Below, piece by piece: positions 8,950-16,908 of a stretch of 61,692 nt of DNA. The stretch is from Caldilineaceae bacterium (GTDB lineage: Bacteria; Chloroflexota; Anaerolineae; Caldilineales; Caldilineaceae). The position numbers and the translations under genes were made by a program. The stretch covers positions 1-61,692 of the forward strand of contig WTGY01000052.1 in the NCBI GenBank assembly GCA_011523365.1, given 5' to 3'. Numbering within the stretch: position 1 is the first letter of the stretch; each line of letters starts with the position of its first letter. The notes below the pieces were generated by a model. The model was not told where the DNA came from. It did not search any database and saw only the letters and a list, made by a program, of their open reading frames with translations.

Positions 8950-9756
8950 ATGACGACGCTTCCCCAAATCTTCGCCCACCGCGGCGCTAGCACCGTCGCG
9001 CCGGAGAACACACTCCCCGCATTTGAAAAAGCCCTCGAAATGGGCGCCGACGGCATCGAGCTCGATGTCCAGGCCACCGCCGACGGCCAGCTGGTCGTCC
9101 TGCACGACTACCACCTGGAACGAACAACCACCGGCGCCGGCCCCCTCCGCACCCATACACTGGCCCAGCTCGCCGGAATTGACGCCGGCGTCCGCTTCGA
9201 CAGCGCCTTCTCCGGCACGCCGATTCCCACCTTGGACCAGGTCTTCGACCTCGTAGGCGACAGCTGTGTTGTCAACGTCGAAATCAAGAATATGGACTGG
9301 GACGGAGGCCGCGAACCCGAACCGCTGGCCCGCTTGATCCAACGGCGCGGGCTCTACGAACAGGTAATCGTCTCCAGCTTCAACCCCATCGCCCTCCGCA
9401 GGATGCGGCAATTCGACCCCTCGATCCCGCTCGGCCTCCTCTACTTTGACAGGCCACCTCACCCTCCCGATGGGAAGAGTAGCCTCCTGCAGAAAGTCCG
9501 CAGCCTGCCCCTCAAGGATCTCCTTCTCTACTTCTGCCGCCCCTGGTTCAGCCGCGGCCTCGCACCGGAGGCCCTCCACCCTTACTTCACTTCAATCGAC
9601 GCCCAGCTCGTTGCAAAGGCACGCAGCCGCGGCCAGCTGGTCAACGCCTGGACCGTCAACAGCGGCGCCGAAGCCCTTCGTCTCGCCGGCCTCGGCATAG
9701 ACGCAATCATCACCGATATTCCCGACGCTATCCGCAAAGAACTGTCCCGAGCGTAA
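8950..9756 (+). CDS. glycerophosphodiester phosphodiesterase (UgpQ/GlpQ-like)
   Basis: Hydrolyses glycerophosphodiesters to sn-glycerol 3-phosphate and an alcohol. The GDPD signature is complete: AHRGAS with His10-Arg11, APENT with Glu19, ELDVQ with Glu37 and Asp39 (metal ligands), VLHD with catalytic His52, and VEIKN near residue 110. The C-terminal VNAWTVN and GIDAIITDIPD are also typical. At 268 residues with no signal peptide it is the cytosolic UgpQ type rather than the periplasmic GlpQ type. It is followed 31 bases later by mevalonate kinase. Confidence 0.93.
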   Translation: MTTLPQIFAHRGASTVAPENTLPAFEKALEMGADGIELDVQATADGQLVVLHDYHLERTTTGAGPLRTHTLAQLAGIDAGVRFDSAFSGTPIPTLDQVFDLVGDSCVVNVEIKNMDWDGGREPEPLARLIQRRGLYEQVIVSSFNPIALRRMRQFDPSIPLGLLYFDRPPHPPDGKSSLLQKVRSLPLKDLLLYFCRPWFSRGLAPEALHPYFTSIDAQLVAKARSRGQLVNAWTVNSGAEALRLAGLGIDAIITDIPDAIRKELSRA

Positions 9757-9787
9757 TAGTCGCAGGAACCTCCCGCCGCCTGACCCC

Positions 9788-10735
9788 ATGACAACCACCA
9801 CGGCAACCGCCCCGGGCAAAGTCATACTCTTCGGCGAACACGCCGTCGTCTACGGTAGAGCAGCCATTGCCGTACCCGTGGCAAAGGTAAAGGCAACCGT
9901 CACCCTCACCGACGCCCCCGCTGGGACCGGCTGCACTATCGCTGCCCCCGACATCCGCGCTCACGTTTCTCTTTCGGGTCAGCCCAAGGACCCCCTTGCC
10001 CTCGCCGTGCGCCTTGCGCTCGAAGAAGTCGGCCTCGAGGCAGAACCCGCCTGGCAATTTACCGTCCGTAGCGACATCCCCATCGCCGGCGGCATGGGCA
10101 GCGGCGCGGCTGTGAGCGCCGCCCTCGTGAATGCCGTCTTCGCCCACTGCGACCTTCACGACCGCGCCCAACCAGACCGTGAGACCGTCAACCGCATAGT
10201 CTACGCAATCGAGAAACTGCACCACACCAATCCCAGCGGCATCGACAACACCGTCGTCGTCTACCGGCAGCCCGTCTGGTTCGTGCGCGGTCAACCGCCG
10301 CAGCGATTTGAAATCGCCCGCCCATTCCACCTCGTCATCGCCGATACCGGGATCGCAAGTTCGACCGCCGCAGTCGTCTCAGACGTGCGCCGCGCTTGGG
10401 AAAGTGCTAGGTTGGTTTACGAGGAGATCTTTGACGGCATAGGAGAAATAGCCTCAGCCGCCCGTCGGGCCATCGTCTCCGGAAACGTGGACGCGCTGGG
10501 TTCGCTGATGCGTGAAAACCAGCGGCTTCTGCGTCAGTTGGACGTCAGTGCACCGGAGCTCGAACGGCTGATCGCGATCGCCGAAGAGGCCGGCGCCGCC
10601 GGCGCAAAGCTCAGTGGCGCCGGCCGCGGCGGTAATCTGATAGCTGTCGTGGAGTATAAGAAAGTGGAGGCCGTACAGGAAGCGCTTCTGGCCGCCGGTG
10701 CCGCTGGCACCGTGATTACCCAGGTGGGCTCGTGA
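9788..10735 (+). CDS. mvk: mevalonate kinase (GHMP family)
   Basis: Phosphorylates mevalonate in isoprenoid synthesis by the mevalonate route. GHMP motifs are in order: APGKVILFGEHAVVYG (residues 8-23), the phosphate loop PIAGGMGSGAAVSAALV (98-114), NPSGIDN with the catalytic Asp153, and GAKLSGAGRGGNLIAVV near the C-terminus. The length, 315 residues, is normal. No other mevalonate-pathway gene is in the window. A mevalonate rather than MEP route is known in some Chloroflexota, which fits the proposed host. It converges with nagA with only 13 bases between them. Confidence 0.93.
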   Translation: MTTTTATAPGKVILFGEHAVVYGRAAIAVPVAKVKATVTLTDAPAGTGCTIAAPDIRAHVSLSGQPKDPLALAVRLALEEVGLEAEPAWQFTVRSDIPIAGGMGSGAAVSAALVNAVFAHCDLHDRAQPDRETVNRIVYAIEKLHHTNPSGIDNTVVVYRQPVWFVRGQPPQRFEIARPFHLVIADTGIASSTAAVVSDVRRAWESARLVYEEIFDGIGEIASAARRAIVSGNVDALGSLMRENQRLLRQLDVSAPELERLIAIAEEAGAAGAKLSGAGRGGNLIAVVEYKKVEAVQEALLAAGAAGTVITQVGS

Positions 10736-10748
10736 AGCCTGCCGACAC

Positions 10749-11993
10749 TCAACCCTGAAGCCGCCAGCTGTCCCGCAAGTAGGCCAGTCGCCCCCCAACC
10801 ACCGTAGCCGCTACCTGCACCTCAGAGTCCAGCAGTACTAGGTCTGCGCGCGCCCCGCGCCGGACCCGGCCTACCTCTCTGTCAATCCCCATCGCCTGCG
10901 CCTGCGAGAGACTCGTCGCCGGCCACGCCTGCACCAGCGGCCAGCCCGTGGCCGACATGAAATTCCGCAACGCCGTATCCAGTGTCAGGACCGAACCGGC
11001 CAGCGTCCCGTCCTCCAGCCTGCACGCACCGTCCTGCACGAAAACCGGCAGACGGCCCATCTCGTACCGCCCTTCCGGCATACCCGCAGCCCCAATCGCA
11101 TCGCTAATCAACAGCGTCCGCGTCGGCCCTTTGCAGCGCCCTAGAATTCGCATAGCCGCCGGATGGACGTGAACTCCGTCGGCGATGAGTTGCGCGTAGA
11201 TTCTATCGTCGCTCAACGTCGCGCCCAGCGCACCCGGCCGCCGGTGGTGCAGCCCGGTCATCGCATTGTACGTATGCGTAGCCTGCGAGACGCCTGCGTC
11301 CGCTGCCGCCGTAGCCTCCTCAAATGTCGCCGCCGTGTGCCCCAGCACCACCCGCACACCCGCCGCCGCAGCCATCCCGATCAAGGCATCCGCCCCCGCC
11401 ACTTCCGGGGCCAGTGTGATCATTCGCACCGGACCCGCGCCCAAAAGCTCCTCAAACTCCGCCGCCGAAGGAGGACGGATATGCGCCGGGTTCTGCGCCC
11501 CTGGAAACGCCTCACTGAGAAACGGCCCCTCCAGATGAACACCTAACACCCGCGCACCGGCAACCCTCTCTTCGCCGTTTCCCGTCCGCGAATGCGCAAC
11601 ATATTGGGCCGCGTTCTCCACAGCCGCCAGCGTAGCCCCGTGTGATGCCGTTACTGTCGTCGCGTAGAATCCGGTCACGCCGTGCCGGACCAGGAAATGG
11701 CTCATCGTCTCTAGGCCCTCCGGCGTCGCGTCCATCACGTCCGCTCCGCCGCTGCCGTGAATGTGAACGTCGATGAAGCCCGGAAGGAGCGTGCAGCCGC
11801 TTCCATCCACAAAGGGCCCTTCCAGAAGGTCGCCTTCACTATGCCAATTGCCAATTTCCCCGTCCCGGAACGCGAGCGAGAATGCCTGCCCCGGCGGCGC
11901 GGTTGCAGCACCGAAGACCGTCCGCGCGGTCAGGCCGGCCACGCCGCCCAACGACGGTGAATCTCCGCCCTGCCAACCTTCCCGATTGCTCAA
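10749..11993 (-). CDS. nagA: N-acetylglucosamine-6-phosphate deacetylase
   Basis: Removes acetate from GlcNAc-6-phosphate to give glucosamine-6-phosphate. Metal-site and catalytic residues are visible: DVHIHG (His77, His79), HLEGPF (Glu155), VLGHT (His219), ATHTYNAM (His240) and the catalytic Asp298 in LISDAIGAAG. The 414-residue length is slightly longer than the bacterial norm (about 380), with the extra at the N-terminus. The TTG start has GGAG 6 bases upstream. It is the last gene of a minus-strand carbohydrate group with glgB and the glycosyltransferase. Confidence 0.93.
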   Translation of the reverse strand: MSNREGWQGGDSPSLGGVAGLTARTVFGAATAPPGQAFSLAFRDGEIGNWHSEGDLLEGPFVDGSGCTLLPGFIDVHIHGSGGADVMDATPEGLETMSHFLVRHGVTGFYATTVTASHGATLAAVENAAQYVAHSRTGNGEERVAGARVLGVHLEGPFLSEAFPGAQNPAHIRPPSAAEFEELLGAGPVRMITLAPEVAGADALIGMAAAAGVRVVLGHTAATFEEATAAADAGVSQATHTYNAMTGLHHRRPGALGATLSDDRIYAQLIADGVHVHPAAMRILGRCKGPTRTLLISDAIGAAGMPEGRYEMGRLPVFVQDGACRLEDGTLAGSVLTLDTALRNFMSATGWPLVQAWPATSLSQAQAMGIDREVGRVRRGARADLVLLDSEVQVAATVVGGRLAYLRDSWRLQG

Positions 11994-12023
11994 ATTGCTC
12001 TCCAGGCTCTGAACTCGACCGCC

Positions 12024-13961
12024 TCAGTCTACTTCCCGCCTCCAATACAGCACGCCCAGCGGCGGCAGCTCCATCAACGCAGACCAGGAAGCGCTCTGCC
12101 AGGTAATCTCCTCCGCATCCAAGGGAATGGGATTGTCGACGCCACTGCCGCCGTAAATCTTCCAGTCGCTGTTCAGGATCTGATGGTAGCGCCCCGGCCC
12201 GGGCAAACCGACGCGGTACCCGTGGCGCGGGACCGGCGTAAAGTTGCAGACCACGACTACGCAGCTGCTGCCCTCCGCATCGCGGCGCACGAAACTGGTG
12301 ATCGAATGGTCCACGTCCTGGTAATCAATCCATTGGAAACCGCCCAGGCTCGCGTCCGACTGATGCAGCGCCGTTTCATGGCAGTATAGCCGGTTGCTGT
12401 CCCGTACAAATCGCTGCAAACTGCGATGCTCCTCAAGTTCCAGTAGATGCCAGTCAAGACTGAAGATTTCAGTCCACTCCCGCCACTGTCCGAACTCTCC
12501 CCCCATGAAGAGCAGTTTCTTGCCCGGATGGGCATTCATGAAGCCGTATAGCAGCCGCAGATGCGCGAACTTCTGCCAGCGGTCCCCTGGCATCTTGTCA
12601 AGCATCGACCCCTTCAGATGGACCACCTCGTCGTGGCTCAAGGGAAGGATGAAATTCTCGCTGAATGCGTAGCTCAGGCTATACGTAATCAGGTGATGAT
12701 TGTAGCGCCGGAACAGCGGGTCCATCTCAAAGAAGTTCAGCGTGTCGTGCATCCACCCCATATTCCACTTGTAGTCGAACCCCAGCCCGCCCGTGTACGT
12801 GGGACGCGATACCATCGGCCAGATGCTGCTCTCCTCCGCAATCGTCAGAACGCCCGGCACACGCTCATGCAGCACCTCGTTCGTCTTCCGCAGCAGCGAG
12901 ATCGCGTCCAGGTTTTCGTGTCCGCCATGCTGGTTCGGAATCCACTCCGCCCCTTCTCGACTGTAGTCCAGGTACAGCATCGAGGCAACCGCATCCACGC
13001 GCAGCCCGTCGATGTGGTACTCCTCCGCCCAGAAGAGGGCGCTTGCCACGAGGAAATTGCGCACCTCGTTGCGCCCGTAATCGAAAATCTTCGTGCCCCA
13101 ATCAGGATGGTCGCCCCGCCGCGGGTCCTCATACTCATACAGCGCCGCACCGTCAAAATAGGCCAGCCCGTGAGCATCCTTGGGAAAGTGGGCCGGTACC
13201 CAATCCAGAATCACACCGATGCCGTTCTGGTGGCAGTGGTCCACGAAATACTTGAAATCGTCCGGCGTGCCGAATCGGCAGGTCGGCGCGAAATACCCGG
13301 TGCTCTGGTACCCCCACGAACCTTCAAATGGGTGCTCGGTCACTGGCAGGAGCTCGACATGCGTATAGCCCATCTCCAGCACATAGTCGACCAGCTCATG
13401 TGCCAGCTGGCGGTAGCCAAGAACTCGGTTATCTTCGGGGTTTCTCCGCCAGCTGCTGAGATGAACTTCGTAGATGTTCAGGGGCTGGTCCAGCGCCTGC
13501 CTGCTCGCGCGACTCTCGACCCACTCACCATCGCCCCACGGATAACTGTCCATGGGCCAGACCCGAGAGGCCGTCCCGGGCGGGTACTCCGCGAAAAATC
13601 CATACGGGTCCGATTTGTCGATGCGAATATCAACCAGCGGGAGTTGAATCGAAAACTTGTACTCGCTGCCCGCCCCCAGACTGGCACTGGGCGGGCCGCC
13701 TGTCGCAGGCATGGGGGAAGAGGGGATAAAGACCTCCCAGATCCCCTCCCGGTGGGCCTGCATGGGGTGGATATGCGGGTCCCAACCGTTGAAGGGCCCA
13801 ATAACACTTACGCCCTGGGCATTGGGCGCCCAAACTGAAAACTGCACACCGCTGACGCCTTCCACCGTACGAAAGTGGGCGCCGAACCTGCGGTAGCAAT
13901 AGAGAAAGTTTCCCTCGCCGAAAAGGTAGGCCTCATCATCCGAAAACCACGATCCGATCAA
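12024..13961 (-). CDS. glgB: 1,4-alpha-glucan branching enzyme
   Basis: GH13 enzyme that creates alpha-1,6 branches in glycogen. An N-terminal CBM48-like domain ([20 protein letters not shown], 41-60) precedes the barrel. The catalytic set is present: [11 protein letters not shown] with nucleophile Asp323, IAEESSIWP with acid/base Glu376, and [10 protein letters not shown] with Asp444. At 645 residues it matches short bacterial GlgB. The start is TTG with AGAAGGA about 10 bases upstream. Between it and the next upstream gene lies a 373-base gap with two copies of a palindromic repeat; nagA follows 30 bases downstream. Confidence 0.95.
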   Translation of the reverse strand: MIGSWFSDDEAYLFGEGNFLYCYRRFGAHFRTVEGVSGVQFSVWAPNAQGVSVIGPFNGWDPHIHPMQAHREGIWEVFIPSSPMPATGGPPSASLGAGSEYKFSIQLPLVDIRIDKSDPYGFFAEYPPGTASRVWPMDSYPWGDGEWVESRASRQALDQPLNIYEVHLSSWRRNPEDNRVLGYRQLAHELVDYVLEMGYTHVELLPVTEHPFEGSWGYQSTGYFAPTCRFGTPDDFKYFVDHCHQNGIGVILDWVPAHFPKDAHGLAYFDGAALYEYEDPRRGDHPDWGTKIFDYGRNEVRNFLVASALFWAEEYHIDGLRVDAVASMLYLDYSREGAEWIPNQHGGHENLDAISLLRKTNEVLHERVPGVLTIAEESSIWPMVSRPTYTGGLGFDYKWNMGWMHDTLNFFEMDPLFRRYNHHLITYSLSYAFSENFILPLSHDEVVHLKGSMLDKMPGDRWQKFAHLRLLYGFMNAHPGKKLLFMGGEFGQWREWTEIFSLDWHLLELEEHRSLQRFVRDSNRLYCHETALHQSDASLGGFQWIDYQDVDHSITSFVRRDAEGSSCVVVVCNFTPVPRHGYRVGLPGPGRYHQILNSDWKIYGGSGVDNPIPLDAEEITWQSASWSALMELPPLGVLYWRREVD

Positions 13962-14334
13962 AAGATTGCGTCCTTCTCTCCCAACTTGGGGCGTCCCGGC
14001 TAACGGACTGCGCCAAAACTGGGGATACCCCTACGAATTGAAGAAGTCACCATCTGACGCTGCCTTCACAACCGCTCTTGTTGCCCCTTGACGTTTTCTT
14101 CCAACCAGGCATCTCCCCGTAGGGGCACCCCTTGTGGGTGCCCAGGGCAAGCGCCCTCAGGAACGCAAATCCGCCATAATCCCCGTAGGGGCACCCCTTG
14201 TGGGTGCCCTCGTGGTTGCCTCACGATGGAGGCCGCCTGGTGATCTCTGTGCCTGACTTGGATGGCCGACATGATGGGCCCGCAAATATCAGGGCAGCCA
14301 CTCGCCAACGACTCCTGGCACCGGCATAGCGGCC
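13962..14334. other. intergenic gap between glycosyltransferase and glgB
   Basis: No credible gene is seen. The stretch carries two direct copies of a 29-base, internally palindromic repeat (14115-14143 and 14181-14209) and otherwise unremarkable sequence. Confidence 0.6.
14115..14209. repeat. two identical 29-base direct repeats with internal palindromes
   Basis: The units at 14115-14143 and 14181-14209 are identical. Each contains CCCC-GTA-GGGG and GGGCACCC-like complementarity (GGGGCACCCC ... GGGTGCCC), so each can fold on itself. The 37 bases between them differ from the units. Part of the unit (CCCCGTAGG followed by CCTTGTG) resembles bases 134-153 of repeat R1 copy A. Confidence 0.75.
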
Positions 14335-16227
14335 CTACTCCCTGCAGATCCTCTCCAGCCCGGGCAGAAAGCTGGTCTCCACCACCGATTCCCAGCTCAT
14401 GCTGCTCGCCAGCGCGCTGCCCAGCCGCAACAGTTCCTCCATCTGCTCCCGGCTCCTCGGCAGACGCTCAAAAATCTGCCCGGCACTCCCTCTTGAACTG
14501 CCGGCTTCAATGCGACCCCGGGCTGCACCGTCGATTTCCAAAGCATCCCGCGGCGTCCCCGGCATCTGCTCTGCCGGCAACCCCACGTAATCCGCCACCA
14601 CGAACGGGAAACCCTCGTCGGCGAATGCCGTCCCGAGCAGCCCGCCGCCGGGCAGTTTGACTCGACCCTCGCCCTGTCCTTCGGCCTCAATCGGCACCAG
14701 CACTCCCTGCTCGACAAGCTCCGCTGCCGCCTGCTGCACAAATCCGATACACCCGCACACACTGCTCACACACGACAGCGCACCGAACTGCACCGGCTCG
14801 ATCTGCGCAATCCCAAAAGGTTCATAGATACTCTGCCCAAACTCCAGGTCGCTGCCTCGGCGGATATCACTGAACCCCATCTCCTCCGGCATGCGCGTGC
14901 CGCACCGGTCCCGGCTCCAACCAAACTGGTTCACCAACACGATCTTGCTGCTGCCTGCCGAATGATTAAACGGCTCCACGTCGTCAAAGAAAAACGGCGC
15001 CTCCTCGCCTACCAGGTCGCCGTTGTCGCCCCGATGCCCCACAGGCCACCCGTACGAACTTTCCCAGCTCCCGATCAGCTCCGGCTGCCGGCCCGCCGGT
15101 TCACTCGTGGCAAGCACAAAAAGCGCCGCTGTCTTTCCTGCCGACTCCAGAAGCCTGTCCAGGTGCTCCATTACCCGCACGTCCCGCCACAGCGCTTTCG
15201 ACATCACCATCCGCGCTACGTGCGTGAAAACGTAGTCCGGCTCAAACCCCAGCAACGTCCGGCAGTACGCCTGCAGCCGGCGCTTGGAGTCCAGATGGTC
15301 CGCTACCTCTATCTCCTCCGACCCGATGCCATTGTAGACGAGATCAATCCTGCAGTTGGCGAACGGCCCGCCCAAAAACCGCAGCTCCTCTCTCACCGAA
15401 TCGCTCACGGCAAATATCGCATCGCAATGTATCGCCTGCCGGACGACTGCGTGCTTGAAATACGAGTCCTGCTCGCCAAAGACGGTATCCAGCGGCAAGT
15501 GCGATTCCCGGGCTCGCAGCAGCGCGTTGTAGAAGCGCGTGTCGTGACCGGCGTGGCTCTCTACCAGCAACCGCGCCGTCGCAACCTCGTGTGCATAGAA
15601 AACGGTCCGCCACTGCTCAGGCTCATTCAGCTGCGCCGCAAATGCCACCGGCAGACCCAGCCACTCGTGCGCGATGATCACCCGTTCGTGCGGCGCCAGT
15701 CCCTCGTCGACCCCCAGCGCCTTCAGCCCGGCAAAAAGCGGCTGCGCGATCGACATATACAGGTTGTACTCGAAATCGTAGTTGTAGCGAAAACTCTCGA
15801 CGCCGTAGTTTTCCCACAGAAAGTAGCTGAATCTCTCCACGTGCCCCATGTGCGGATTGCTGGCATCGACTAGCAGAATCTCATGCTCCGCATCCCCGAA
15901 CTGCCGCTGCCCGTAGAGCAGCGCCACGTGGAAAGTCCGCTCAACCGTCAGCAGCGCCTGCTGCACCGGCTCACTGACGTCGTACCGAATCCCGTGCAGG
16001 CTGCTGTAGTGAATCTGCACACCGTTGCCCGCGTCCGTCAGCCGCGCCATCTGCACCGGGTCCCAGCCAAACATCGGCCCCACCAGTAGCGTCCGCCCGA
16101 CCCGGCTGTTGTATGACTTTGCGCCCAGAATCCCGTCTAGGACCGACCCAATGCCGCCGACCTTCGCACCAGCTTCATGGGTGGCATGGATAACGAGCGG
16201 AACGGTTTTCAACACAAATATCTCCAT
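14335..16227 (-). CDS. glycogen/starch-synthase-like glycosyltransferase
   Basis: A GT-B enzyme likely to extend alpha-1,4-glucan from a nucleotide sugar. The N-terminus carries a glycogen-synthase-type KVGGIGSV (residues 22-29). A mid-region HEWLGLP and YEPFGIAQIEPVQFGAL, containing an E-x7-E motif, mark donor-binding parts. The 630-residue length exceeds GlgA (about 480) and approaches the larger GT3/GT5-type synthases, and the C-terminal 120 residues are unusual and partly charged. The start is ATG 16227. It lies upstream of glgB on the same strand, so a glycogen role is likely, but the exact donor (ADP- or UDP-glucose) is unknown. Confidence 0.8.
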   Translation of the reverse strand: MEIFVLKTVPLVIHATHEAGAKVGGIGSVLDGILGAKSYNSRVGRTLLVGPMFGWDPVQMARLTDAGNGVQIHYSSLHGIRYDVSEPVQQALLTVERTFHVALLYGQRQFGDAEHEILLVDASNPHMGHVERFSYFLWENYGVESFRYNYDFEYNLYMSIAQPLFAGLKALGVDEGLAPHERVIIAHEWLGLPVAFAAQLNEPEQWRTVFYAHEVATARLLVESHAGHDTRFYNALLRARESHLPLDTVFGEQDSYFKHAVVRQAIHCDAIFAVSDSVREELRFLGGPFANCRIDLVYNGIGSEEIEVADHLDSKRRLQAYCRTLLGFEPDYVFTHVARMVMSKALWRDVRVMEHLDRLLESAGKTAALFVLATSEPAGRQPELIGSWESSYGWPVGHRGDNGDLVGEEAPFFFDDVEPFNHSAGSSKIVLVNQFGWSRDRCGTRMPEEMGFSDIRRGSDLEFGQSIYEPFGIAQIEPVQFGALSCVSSVCGCIGFVQQAAAELVEQGVLVPIEAEGQGEGRVKLPGGGLLGTAFADEGFPFVVADYVGLPAEQMPGTPRDALEIDGAARGRIEAGSSRGSAGQIFERLPRSREQMEELLRLGSALASSMSWESVVETSFLPGLERICRE

Positions 16228-16247
16228 TCGCGACCTGTTTCCGCCCC

Positions 16248-16257
16248 ATCATAGCAC
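16248..16257 (-). promoter_or_regulatory. possible extended -10 promoter for the glycosyltransferase
   Basis: On the minus strand TGCTATGAT (extended -10 form) lies about 21 bases before the ATG at 16227. No good -35 is seen, as expected for an extended -10 promoter. Confidence 0.35.
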
Positions 16258-16338
16258 ACAAATTCCACCGCCTGCGAATACCCTACCCCCATCCGCCCCA
16301 CTCTCATTCCTCACTCCTCTCCCCTCTCTCCTCGCCAT

Positions 16339-16655
16339 TCTGGGCGGTCGGGCCTATTCGGCCCTCCCTTGTGCGGGGGCTCCGCCCCCGCAACGCCCCC
16401 CCTCCTACAACATGCCTCGCCGACCCGGTGTCGATATTGGTGACGAGTGCCCAATCGACTGTGTCTAGCCAGCCCACATCCCGCCAGTCCCATCAGATCG
16501 CCGTCGATGCCGGCCTTGTCCCTGCCCTCGCACACTCCCCAACTTACGGACTCCACCGTACTGCCAGGCCTGGCGCCTGCACTGCGTCTCGCCAAAAGAC
16601 GGCATACAGTTACAGCCTCCGCTGGCACTGATTCCCCGCCAGACTGTTCCCACCA
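16339..16655 (+). repeat. R1 dispersed repeat, copy B
   Basis: Begins TTCTGGGCGGTCGGGCC, which can fold (GGGCC 16350-16354 with GGCCC 16360-16364), then the GTGCGGGGGC hairpin (16373-16391), the C-run and the conserved stretch to about 16530. An apparent insertion follows, then the shared GATTCCCCGCCAGACT block near 16630. It sits in the upstream gap of the FN3-LRR protease-like gene. Its 3' end abuts an inverted R2 fragment. Confidence 0.8.
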
Positions 16656-16673
16656 CAACATTGGGATGCACCC
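16656..16673 (-). repeat. R2 repeat fragment, inverted
   Basis: The reverse complement reads GGGTGCATCCCAATGTTG, the same as the start of the R2 copies at 25944, 31872 and 61638. Here it abuts the 3' end of R1 copy B. Confidence 0.6.
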
Positions 16674-16908
16674 GCAACCAGCCTCCCTTGGCCACAAGCG
16701 CCCTTCTGCTGTAGACTTCCTGTTGTGGCCCGCAAGCAGAGGCCGGCGTCGATGATTTCGGGACGGTGCCACCATAAAATACAGCGCAAGCATAGCGGCA
16801 GAGCGGACGCGCAACGTACTGCACTCTTTCCTACTCCTGGCAGTCGCCGCCGCGTTTATCCTCCTGACAAACAGTCAAACCCACGCCCAAAGCGAAACCG
16901 GGGCACCC

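Noticed and set aside
12561..13838. Plus-strand frame (425 codons) inside glgB
   Set aside because: Antisense to a gene with all catalytic residues in place; His/Arg-rich product without domains.
14962..15873. Plus-strand frame (303 codons) inside the glycosyltransferase gene
   Set aside because: Antisense shadow; no start signal and no recognisable sequence.
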